Below, in pieces: positions 47,710 through 58,129 of a DNA stretch of 64,000 nucleotides; the first letter of the stretch is position 1; every line of letters starts with the position of its first letter. The DNA is taken from assembly GCF_000208745.1 (NCBI RefSeq), contig NC_030851.1:8858112-8922111 (forward strand), given 5' to 3'. The notes beneath the pieces are model-generated. The model was not told the DNA's origin. It saw only the letters and a list, made by a program, of their open reading frames with translations, and did no database searches. A program made the translations under genes and the position numbers. This DNA comes from Theobroma cacao. Lineage: Eukaryota > Streptophyta > Magnoliopsida > Malvales > Malvaceae.

Positions 47710-50640
47710 ACACATTTAGTTAGGCCGACAAGCTGTCTTCATCCACAAGACACCCTACATTTTCAGACATTGTCCTTCGTATTGGACATTTGTTGTGTGT
47801 GTGACCAGTTTGTCTGCAACTTGAACATGCTTTCTGTTGGCGCACTCGTGGAGGCGCCGATTGACTTAGAGATGGTGCCGGATTTGTGGATGGAATTGCA
47901 AATGGTGATGGGTAATTCTGTCTGTTATGGTCATACCTCTTGCATTGAGAACATCTCAGTGCTCGACTGCCTTCACCGGCCGATGGAATCTTTTTCCTCC
48001 TAGGTCTTCCCGCTTAGCCTCACCAAGGTGGTGGCAAGACGGTAATTTGTTTCACATGAGGGGGGATGTCCCACTCACTAGGATGGCTTATCGGGCGAAT
48101 GGACCCCATATAACCCTCCACCAAAACGGTTGTCTTGTAGTAGTCAGCGCAGATTTCAATGGCTTCACGTTTGCATTTATTGAAAAATACAATGAACTCA
48201 ATCTTCAAGCACAATGTAAATACTATGTCAATTAGGGTTCAAATAAGAAATAAAGATATTCTTACCTTATTGCTGCAATGGCATGGCTGGATGGTAGTAA
48301 ATTTGTTTGGAACTCACAACATGAACACGTCTTCGTGGACAGGTTTACAAGTCTGTCCATCTTCCCGTCTTTAACTTCGAACTCCACTCGATTGATAGGT
48401 TTAACCACAAAGCGATGTGCATCATTGAACTGTTTGCTCAACTGCCTCGCAACCCAAGGGTTGAAGGGCGTGGTCACCTTGACAGCCTCCTCGTACAGGT
48501 CATGGAACCAACGCTCGAACATGTCTCTGATGAACTCGATCAAAATAGTGATTAGCATTTATCTTGCGTGCTTCAAGCATGAGTTAACACATTCCGCAAT
48601 GTTGGATGTCATCATTTGGTATCGCCTTGTCGGTGAATAGGCACGTGCCCATCTCTCAGGGCCTATTCTCATAAGGTTAGTGTGGGCTCCCGCGTGAATC
48701 TACTTAAGCTGGTTCATATGTCTGTTGAAATCAGAAACCTTATAGCAATCTTGAGCATGGGTGAAAATCATAGAAACGTCGTCATGCTTGAACTTGTTTT
48801 TAAAGTTTTTCTTCAAGTGGTACCCGCATAAACCATGGTGCGCTTTAGGGTATGCATTTTGAATTGTTTTCGTAATGTCGAGATGCTGATCAGAAATGAA
48901 CATAGTGTTTTCAAGACAACCTACCGCATCACACAGCTTGCTAAGAAACCACATCCACGAGTCTTCGTGCTCAACATGGCTGATGCCAAATGCAACTAGA
49001 TATACGCACTCGATCGCATATTTGCATACAATGACAAACAGAACACCCTTAAACCTGCCTTTCAGATGTGTCGCATCAATTGCAACCGTATGACGCATTA
49101 CATCCCTAAACCCCCAAATACAAGCCTCGTATGCCCAGAAATAATATTTGAATCTTTCTGCCTCATCAGTAGCCATGTAGTGACTGTGCCGGGATTTTCT
49201 TGTTCCAACATATAAAAATATAAAAGTAGTAGTTGAAATGACTCCTCTAGGGGACCGAAAGCAAGCCTCTCCGCATATTCCTTCGCTTGCTAGGCCTTAC
49301 CATACAAGCACTCCAATCCCCACTAAACCCTTATTTCACCAATTATATCTTTAGGTCTCAATGCTACTCCATTAGCCTGAAACTTGTGTGACATAAGTTC
49401 ACCAATTATCTTCGCACTCGCGGTTACAAATTGCCCTTGCAAACCATCGACAATACATGTGTGTATTTTGTGGAACGTCCGAACTTGCCAATATTCTCCT
49501 CATTCGGGTAACTTTCTTGCACGCACATTGAACTTGCATGCCTTATCCTTGCAACCAACCTCATAACGAGCTTTACATGACTTTTTTACTCTTATCCCAA
49601 ACTGCTCTTTTAGAGTTTAAAGCCAACATGTTCAAAGCTCGTTTCAACTCGACCTTCGAGGAAAATATTCTTCCTTTATATAAGCAATCATCGACATATG
49701 TCGACTCTTCAATTGTAATTGTTTGGAAGGAGAACCTTTCTGCACTTGGAATTACCCATGTACGAGATATCCCTGCATTTCTCCTTTCTTGAAAACTGTC
49801 ATGGAGCAATGTACCAGGGGAACGAATCCCGTTCTCATCAGCGATGGGGTTATTGTATATGGGGTCATCACACTGAACATCTCCTACATCAACACCTCCA
49901 ACAAGTTCCGTTTCGCCTTCAACATTATTGCAAATTGGAATGTCATTGTCATAAAGCTAGTCCTCGCCTACACTCTCACCATGCCATTCATCAGGCCCAT
50001 CATCCGAATTGTCATCAAATCTATCTTCACCGGCAAGGAACAAATCCTCATTTCCCTAATCACATGCAGTATTATCCTCGAGCGTCGCAGTGTCACCCTC
50101 CAACGTCACAGTGTTGTACTCAAGTGTCGCATTCTCATTTGAAAATGCCATTACACCTTGTACAGTTTTACCCAATTATTGCATTTGTTAGATAGCAGTA
50201 ACTAATTGGTTCGATGCACATCCTGATCAGAATTGTGCAGCCAACTATTCTGTGAATGTCGTGTGTCTACCGGGCTACACAAACTCTTGTGCATACGTCA
50301 ATTGCCATTGCTGTGGGTTATAGACCGAATGTTGTGGTATATGTGAAGCATTGTATATCTCATTTTGATTAAGCTGATTACCATGTTGTTCAGCTTCTTC
50401 ATGTGACATAACATTTGTTTGGCGTCCCTTAATGCTAACATACACAACCAGAACATTCCTTTGTTCTAGCAGAATTAATGCAACATCCTCATCGTCTTTG
50501 ATAATTGGCCATGATAGCTCTCCAGGTGTACTGATCAATACATGTAACTCAATCTCGTCAATTTCTGAATTTACCCCAACAACATCTTCAACCAGCTTCA
50601 TCAATCCTGCAAACGACAAATCACTCATAACCCCTCGCAT
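47710..50640 (-). pseudogene. MuDR-type MULE transposase relic
   Basis: Cut-and-paste transposase of the MULE, broken by stops. Reading down the minus strand: N-terminal region MRGVMSDLSFAGLMKL (50640), a MuDR N-terminal domain near GRIFSSKVELKRALNM (about 49660), the catalytic MULE domain with HTVAIDATHLKGRFKGVLF (about 49090) and FISDQHLDI (about 48880), a SWIM zinc finger CSCCEFQTNLLPSSH (about 48300), an intron-like break near 48235, then GYMGSIRPISHPSEWDIPP (about 48110) and the C-terminal GRPRRKRIPS with knuckles CSQCKRYDHNR and CSSCRQTGHTHNKC (about 48000-47760). Stops occur near 50275, 49572, 49380, 49200 and 48699. It is almost full length in layout, so loss of activity looks recent relative to the LINE relics. 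Confidence 0.85.
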
Positions 50641-50821
50641 TCGTTACTCACCACCCTTGTAAATGCCATCCACCCACAGACCATCGTGTCTTATCACAAG
50701 TCGCACAATTGAAACCCCATTGAAATTTTGAAAACAACAATAATTTGTCAATCATTTAACACATTACATGACATGCCGTGTTCTAGAATTTGTCAGTCAT
50801 GTTATAACACACCATGCTATA

Positions 50822-51008
50822 ACACAGAATGTGGTAACACGCTATGCATATAACGTAGAATGTGGTAACATGCTATGCATATAACGTAAAATGTGGTAAC
50901 ACGCCATGCATGTAATGTAAAATGTGATAATACGCCATGCATGTAATGTAAAATGTGGTAACACGCCATGCATATAACGTAAAATGTGGTAACACGCCAT
51001 GCATATAA
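50822..51008 (-). repeat. 31-bp tandem array, six copies (right, inverted)
   Basis: GTGGTAACACGC or its variant occurs at 50831, 50862, 50893, 50924, 50955 and 50986, an exact 31-bp period. The core TGGTAACACGCCATGCATAT is the complement of the left array's unit. Confidence 0.9.
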
Positions 51009-51190
51009 TGCCAACGCTGACACGCTAATGACTATAATTACTGTGTCCTTACACGAACTGGCATAAAATACCCATGGCATGTGACACGCCAATCAGTGTA
51101 ATTATTGACTCGTTACACAAACTGTCCTAAAATAACCAATGTCGTGACACGCTAAAATAACGCTAACACATGTTATAGATGCATGGCGTG
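51009..51190. repeat. Right subterminal GTGACACG repeat region of the MULE
   Basis: Diverged units of about 70 bp hold GACACGCTAATGACTATAATTA- and GACACGCCAATCAGTGTAATTA-like sequence. This is the counterpart of the left array at 43600-44095. Confidence 0.65.
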
Positions 51191-51811
51191 TAACAACTCT
51201 GGGCAATGTTTCTAATCCATGTTCTAATTTACACCAAATGTTTCAAAAATTTAAGTGTTGCATCAATAAACCCAATAACATACCTTGATGTCATCTCTGC
51301 TATAGGGTCTGTTAATCTACGACAATATGGCCACATGCCGAGAGATAGACCACAGCCCGATGACGATGGTGCTCAACAGAGAGTTGACAGAGCTCATACA
51401 GTTCAGAGAGCTGATGACGATGGTGCTCAATAGAGAGTTGGCAGAGTTGAGACAGTTTAGAGAGTTGAGAGAGAAAGATGACTGAGCTCAAACAGTTGAG
51501 CATTTATTTTTTTCTATTTTCTCTCTGGTGAGAGGGAGATATCGAGACCCTAATTTGAAAAGATGTTTTTAAGGGCATTTTGGTCTACTCATGCTTTGTT
51601 TTTTTGCTAAAAATAGATAACTTTATATGGGTGATTATTTCTGAAATCACTTTATCACGATGTCTATTTTTCACAATTTTTTTCTTTTCTTTTGAAATAT
51701 GAGTAATAAAAAATTGCAGTCCACCGCGATGAGGTGGTAGGTACATTTCTCTCTAGTAGTAAGTAATTAAGAGCACCAAAAGTTGACCGTGTATAACTTT
51801 TTATTTAAGGA

Positions 51812-54173
51812 ATGGACATCCTGTTTCCTCTAAAACGTTTACGAATAATGAAAAAACTGATAGCTGCCCCTCCCTCCACTCTTCCTTGTTCTGCTGTAAT
51901 TGACTGCCACAGAAACTTGTTTTCACTATGGCTTACAACAGGGAGAAAGCTAGGCCGATCAGGATTACTTCACTCTTTCACAATCAGTTCAAAGCCCTGT
52001 TGCGTAGAAGCAAAGCAACGGCGATCAGCTAATTACCACCCTAGCATTTGGGACCCAAAAGTCATTGAATCCTTGACCACTCCATATTCGGCAAGTAAAC
52101 TTTTTCATCATGGATTTGCTTTGCTTTAGAGCCTTTTTTTCTTTGATCTGAATTTTGTACTAGCATGTGTTGCAGTATGAGTTTCATGGTACTAAATTAA
52201 AGGAGTTGAAGAAAGAGGTTACAAGTTTGCTGGCATTTGCCCCAGACCCTTGGGCTACATGGAAGCTAATCGACCTAATGCAGCGTTTAGGTGTGGCCTA
52301 CCATTTTGGCAAAGAGATTGATGAGGCTCTAAACAATGTCCTTAAAGAAACTGTAATCGGAGATCTTTATACAACTTCACTGCTGTTCCGGATTCTACGT
52401 GAACATGCTTTTCCAATAAGCACAGGTGATAGCAGAGTTGTAACCGTTAAATATAATTGTATAAAGCCAGATATGGCCTAATTTTATTCCCGAATTTAAT
52501 CGACCCATTCACTTTCTGATGATCGCGGTGGAAACAGACGTGTTCAACAAATTCAGAGGTAGAGATGGGAAATTCGTGGACAGTTTACGAGGAGACATGG
52601 CAGGGCTTTTGAGTTTGTATGAAGCTTCACACCTTGGAATGCATGGAGAAGATGTTATGGACGAGGCCCAGAAATTCAGTGCAGAGCATCTCAAGTCCTC
52701 ATTGGGGAAGATAGGTAGTAATTTAGCTTTCCAAGTGCAACAGTCCCTACAAGTTCCTTTACATTGGAAGATGCCCCGGATTGAGGCAAGGACTTTCATA
52801 GATGTCTACCAAAAGGATGACTCGAAGAACTCAATTTTGATTGAGCTAGCCAAGCTAGATTTCAATCTTGTGCAAGCAGTTCACCAGCAAGAACTCAAAG
52901 AGTTGGCGACGTAAGAATAATTGCATTAGTAAACTATTTTAATCAATATAGTACTAATCCAAAGGCATCTTTTGTTTCAACAGGTGGTGGAGAGACTTAG
53001 GGTTTAAAGAGAAGATGAGTTTTTCACGGGATCGATTGATGGAAAATTATATCTGGGCAATGCGAATCATCTTCGAGCCTCAATTCTCCAAATGCAGGAT
53101 TTACCTCACCAGATTCGTATGCATTTTAACCGCGATTGATGACATGTATGATGTATATGGAATGCTGGATGAACTTGAACTCTTTACCAGAGCAGTAAAT
53201 CAGTACGACAAAGATTCTTCTACTTCTTTTCCTCTTGGGGATTAAAATAGGAAATGATCTAACAAATTCCTCCATTTCTTTTTCTTTTATTGATTTTGGC
53301 AATTCAGATGGGATATTGGGGCCATGAAGGACCTTCCTGAATATATGAAGCCATGCTACTTAGCCTTGTTCAACTTTGTTAACGAATTGGGACATGATAT
53401 CCTAATAGATCATGGATTGGATATCACCCACTACATTAGGCAAGAGGTATGGAAGCTAGTGCCTATAAGAAAAAATTCTCATAAAAATGGCAAATTTTGT
53501 AGCAATGCCGCAGTTAATTTATCTGAAATTCTATGTTTACTGCAGTGGAAAAAACTTTGTGCATCATATTTAACTGAAGCGAGATGGTTTTACAACGGGC
53601 ACACACCAGTCCTGGAGGAGTATTTAGAAAACGCATGGATCTCAGTGGGTGGCCCTGCAGCCATAGTTCATGCTTATATTTTACAAGCAGGCTCAATGAC
53701 AGAAAAATCTCTTGATTATTGCTTCAAGCATGGGGTTGAGCTAATATATTGGTCGTCCCTAATCACCCGACTTGCCGATGATTTGGGTACTTCCAAGGTA
53801 TGTACTACTCAAATGTGTAATTAATAAATATATATAGTACAGTGCATCAAATTAACCCTTTTTTGCTTTTTCTGCTAAGGCCGAGAGTGCTAGAGGAGAC
53901 GTGGCAAAATCAACAGAGTGCTACATGATTGAAACAGGAGCGTCCAAAGAAGAAGCAAGAGATCACATTAAGGAATTGATGGCTCATTCATGGAAAAAGT
54001 TAAATGAGGAAAGCTACAAAAATTTACTACCAAGATCCATGATAAACATGTGCTTAAACATGGCACGCACTGCTCAGTGCATCTTCCAGCACGGAGATGG
54101 AATTGGAACATCAACCGGAGTGACAAAGGATCTTTTGATGTCACTCATTGCCGAACCTATCACAGCTGAATAG
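51812..54173 (+). CDS. Terpene synthase (TPS-b, plastid monoterpene synthase-like), seven exons
   Basis: Class I terpene cyclase expected to ionise geranyl diphosphate in the plastid. Exons: 51812-52090, 52176-52425, 52538-52910, 52984-53202, 53308-53446, 53546-53797, 53880-54173; phases 0,1,2,2,0,0. The seven-exon form fits TPS-b. From the first ATG it gives 601 residues; the in-frame ATG at 51848 gives 589 and is the one shared with the exon-1 copy at 34732. Motifs: serine-rich transit-like N-terminus, RR(x8)W at 70-80, RDR at 316-318, DDMYD at 353-357 and DDLGTSKAE (NSE/DTE) at 498-506, the two magnesium-binding sites. No stops or frameshifts were found. Intron 1 must use the donor TCG|GCAAGT (GC-AG); the nearby GTAAAC would create a stop. 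The acceptor of intron 2 lacks a strong pyrimidine tract. The product cannot be told from sequence. Confidence 0.9.
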
Positions 54174-54198
54174 GTCCCTCGTCTTTTGAACAGAGACG

Positions 54199-54204
54199 AA
54201 TAAA
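54199..54204 (+). terminator. Candidate polyadenylation signal of the terpene synthase
   Basis: AATAAA lies 26 bp past the stop codon and is followed by TTTG/TTCTTG-rich sequence. Close spacing is acceptable for plants; later sites are possible. Confidence 0.4.
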
Positions 54205-55812
54205 ATTTGTTTCTTGAGGTTCTATTATTCTTAAGTTAATATTGTTCATTCTTCTTGTTCTTTTATCTTTTCCTCTTTCTTCAAGTTCAAAAGCACTCTA
54301 AACCTCTAATAAAATTAAATTGTTATCATGTTCATGGGTTGTTATGTATGACATGTTGTATCCCATCTTGTTTTCATTTCTTTTCCATTTTACTATCTAC
54401 ACCCTTTTTTCTCTCACAAGATATCCAGACACAAAATCCAAAAACCACTACAACAATTTAAAGAGATGGGTCCTCTACAAAGCATATCCATCACCGTCCA
54501 CAAAATCCAAGACTAAACAAATATCATCATCTTTACAAGTTTGTAAATCCCAAACCAATAATCATTGTACCCACATTCATACCCATTTCCAAAATAATTG
54601 AGTGTCTGAAAACTTGCATTTACATAAAATTGATCAAGAGTTTTTAGTAGTAGTTTTTGAAATAAACAAGACCAAGCTTTAGAGGGAAAGGCTTGGTTAA
54701 GGGATGAACGAGAAGTGACCAAAAAAAAAAATGAATGGAGGGTAGGTGCACGATTAAAATTTTAAGTTCCAATCCCTAGTTTTGGAATTTTTTTTTCTTT
54801 TTTTACCTATTATCTTATAATTTTTTTTCAATTAACACTACATTGATATATATATTTTTAATTAACATTTTGTAAACAATTTCTTTTCTCACAAAAGATT
54901 AAGCTGTTAACAGTGAAATTATCAAAATACTTTTAAATATATATAAACAAATAAACTAACTTTTAATTAATAGTATTTTGAAAATTTTACTAAACAAAAT
55001 TAACTGTTTAATCTTATTTCAATTCATCATTTAAATTGAATTATATTAAAATATAAAAAAACAGCTTTATATTACTTTTTATATTTTAAGTATAGTTTAT
55101 AAAAAATAATTTTATTAATAAAAATAATATATCATTTAAAAATTATGTTCAAAATTCAAATCAAGCTTGACGAGCAATTCGGCAATCTTTGTAAATATTT
55201 GCCGATACACACGTGAATTTGCAGAGATTCTAATCAAGTTGTTGGTAGAAATGTTCCACCGACGTATCCATTTATTAAAAGATGGTCATGTTTGATTTGA
55301 TACTTCACAGCTGCATGTTTTGGCATTTTCCCATAATCGAAAAAATTATGTTGATAATGGTCTAACTTTTGTCGACAAAAAATTTGGTCCAAAATGATGA
55401 AAATTTCTATCAATAATGATCCAACCATTACCAATGAGAAAATTTTCTTTGATAATGATGAATTTTTTATCAAAAGTTAATTAAATTTTACTCTTATTTT
55501 AAATTATTAATGTTATTAAATTCATCAAAAATTCGATGAAACAAAATTAAAAATTTGTTGAAAATACTTTTGAATTTCGTAATAAAAAATTAAATATTCA
55601 TTGAAAAAAGTTAGAAATTTGTTGAAAATTCAACAAAAAAAAGTAAAAAATTCATTGAAAATGCTTTGAATTCCATCTAAAAAGATCACCTATCTGTCAA
55701 AAATGGAATTTTTTCAAAAAATTTTGTATTTTAGCAACGAAATTCTGTTGATAATATGTTATAATTCTAACTTGATACACTAATTTTGTAACAATCGATG
55801 AACAATAATGTT
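54205..55812. other. Intergenic DNA with CACTA-like subterminal motifs
   Basis: No gene. Around 55300-55760 words such as TTGTTGAAAAT, TTCATTGAAAA and TTTTTATCAA repeat many times in both orientations, as in CACTA subterminal regions, but no CACTA terminus was seen. Confidence 0.35.
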
Positions 55813-55831
55813 AAATTCTAACGATATGTCT
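55813..55831. repeat. 19-bp SINE target site duplication, left
   Basis: AAATTCTAACGATATGTCT is identical to 55993-56011. Confidence 0.92.
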
Positions 55832-55992
55832 TCTTCTTTTTTTGTAGGGCTTTACCCCAAAGGGAGCCCTTCTAGAAATTCTCAAAGGCTAGGGTCGAAC
55901 CCAGGCCTATGAGGGGGTTTGAAAATAGTTTTCAATCAGCAACAGACGCACCTCGGTTAGAACCTCACTAGCTACATCATTGCCCCAAGCGC
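55832..55992 (-). mobile_element. SINE retrotransposon, 161 bp
   Basis: Flanked by a perfect 19-bp target duplication. On the minus strand it starts GCGCTTGGGGCAATGATG and has a tRNA-like internal promoter: a TAGCTAGTGAGG A-box candidate and GGTTCGACCC, a good B box, about 65 bp later. It ends in an A/AG-rich tail (plus-strand TCTTCTTTTTTT at 55832). These are the hallmarks of a plant tRNA-derived SINE copied by LINE machinery. Identical duplications suggest recent insertion. Confidence 0.9.
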
Positions 55993-56011
55993 AAATTCTA
56001 ACGATATGTCT
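55993..56011. repeat. 19-bp SINE target site duplication, right
   Basis: Identical to 55813-55831. Confidence 0.92.
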
Positions 56012-56442
56012 AATAAATCACAATTAAGAAAATTATTATGCCTAAACAAAAAAAATATTGAAATTGAAATCGATCCAATTAATGAAAAATTACAAGCACA
56101 CAATTTATGAAATATTTAGAACCTTGAGTCAAAGAATCTAAATCTTAATATAACATCCAAATAAAACACGAAAATCTCCAAATATTGCAACTGCATGAAA
56201 ACAAAGAAAAGGAACTCAAGGTCCAAAGCATACCCTACCAAGTCATCAAGTTTGTTATGCGTCGTTGTCATCCTTTAAACTGTAACCTCGTCCACATCAA
56301 CTCCAGTAAAGGAACTTCTTGATTGTTGTGGTGGAAGAACCACGTTATCTCCAATCATTTGCATGATTCTTTCCATGAAATTATTCATATTCTCATTTTC
56401 TCATTTGATTGCTCTCAAATCTCAAGCACATTATGTTTTAGA
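56012..56442. other. Intergenic DNA
   Basis: No gene or repeat recognised between the SINE and the copia LTR. Confidence 0.4.
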
Positions 56443-56896
56443 TGTTAGAATTTTTTATTATGTGAACTATTATTAATTGGTAATTTTGATTTAATAAAAT
56501 AAACTGATAATTTAGTCCTGTTATGAAATAGCATGAGAGTCCAATGAATATCAAAGTGATCTGTTGATGATGGGTTTTGCACATTTTATTGGGTCAGTGT
56601 TGTTTAGCAATTGTGTAGGCATTGGCTCAACAAGCCTCTAATGGGAGGCTTCTACTAAGGTTTATTATTTATATATTCGGCTAGATCCCCTGTTCACTTT
56701 TAACGAACAATCTCCACCTATTGTGAACCATCAAAAAAAAAAAAAACGAAGATAAGGATCTAGCCTCTACCAGTACTTCTTTGGTATTTCCAAACAAAGA
56801 ATGGCTACCCTAACGTATCAAACAAGTATGCAATTATAATTATATGACTCTTAGTATTCTAATCTTCAACCATGGATCTAGGAATTAAAACTTACA
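56443..56896 (+). repeat. 5' LTR of a copia-type element
   Basis: Starts TGTTAGAATTTTTTATT and ends AAACTTACA, giving TG...CA ends and 454 bp, directly before a primer-binding site. No second copy lies in the window, so the boundaries rest on the ends and the primer site. Confidence 0.6.
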
Positions 56897-56898
56897 TT

Positions 56899-56909
56899 TG
56901 GTATCAGAA
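56899..56909 (+). other. Primer-binding site of the copia element
   Basis: TGGTATCAGAA, two bases after the LTR end, matches the initiator methionine tRNA primer class. Confidence 0.7.
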
Positions 56910-58129
56910 TCTCTTGTGTGAAATTAGTGCCCAAACAAATTAGGGCTTTTGTTTCTCACAATGAATACATCATTTTGGTATAAACCTATTCTCTTAACTC
57001 TTACCATAGAGATAAAGATTGGATAATGATGTTTAGGATTTGAACATAGAACCCAAAAAATCTAGTTTATGACGATTGGTCTTGGTTTTGTAGTTTTTTG
57101 GAGTGTTTTGATGCATGAGTTTGTAAAATTAAGTTTTGATAATTTTGACTACATTAAAATGAGCTTAAAAATCATAAAATTGAGAAAAATTAGAAACAAA
57201 CCCGAACAGGTCAAATCTTGCTTTAGTCGGGTCACATTAACCCGTCAGAAGGTAAGAGAAAACTTAGTTCAATCCTTGGACAAAGCCCATGCATATAGGG
57301 TGGCGCGTGTGATGCATGTGGGGCTAGGAAAGTTATGGTTTTAGCCTCCTTTTTTGGTAACCTTAGAGAATTTTAATTTTGATTTATTGGGTATTTTTTA
57401 GAATTTTATATAGCTTTAAAATAATTATTATTTAATATTTATGCATTTTTATGCATGTTTATATATTTTCTCTCATTTATATGCATGCATTCTACGAATT
57501 TATTTTATTATACAATATTTTGGAATGTTGAGAGGTTGTTGGTAGTATGTATTCTCCTTGGATTAGTCTCTAAATTTATGCATCCTAGGTTGTAATTATA
57601 TGCATAATTTTAAAGAATTATTTAAGTTCAAGACACTAAGTTTTAATGCAACATATACTATTTGGAACCAAATTTGATACACCCAGCCTTAGTATCTCAA
57701 CTAGAATGGTCCATTGCCTACATTTGATTGAGTATGCAAATTAAGGATTTTGGGCAAATTTTAAATTTTCGATTTGAGAAAAATTTTTTTTTTCTGATTA
57801 ATGTAAATGCTTGGTTGACAAAGTGGCTTTATACAATCGCTTGCCCAAAGGGGTTATTGCGTGGAGCAATTTAGAGTGGGACATAAAGCATCATGTTTGA
57901 GGGTATACAGGTCTAAAAGGTCTACTTGCCTAAAGGGGATAGGCTTTTAGAAAACTAGGATATTCTCATATAAGCTTTATGTGGAGGGTGCCTATCAGCA
58001 TGTCATATTCTTTACCCAAAAAGGAGTCTGTGATGATGCACTTGAACTCTTTGGTTATTTTTTAACGCATCATGGACAGTTGGTAATTATTTTCCCATTA
58101 ACTAATAGTTGCATTTCTGGTCTTGAACA

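Larger units (their letters stand above)
43201..51690. mobile_element. Large Mutator-like element (MULE) with DUF1985 cargo
   Basis: The ends are long degenerate inverted repeats. The left (43203-43320) and the complement of the right (about 51565-51685) share AGCCAAAAGAATAG/AGCAAAAAAACAA, a preceding TTTTTA run, and AAAATGCCCTTAA. Inside lie mirrored 31-bp arrays, a MuDR-type transposase relic (minus strand) and a DUF1985 gene relic (plus strand), converging on a 118-bp tandem array. DUF1985 joined to Ulp1 protease is known as cargo of Kaonashi-type MULEs in plants; here the Ulp1 part was not found. Exact termini and the expected 9-bp target duplication were not resolved in the A/T-rich edges. 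Confidence 0.82.

Noticed and set aside
49719..50195. Plus-strand histidine-rich open frame
   Set aside because: It is antisense to the MULE transposase N-terminal region and has no family resemblance.
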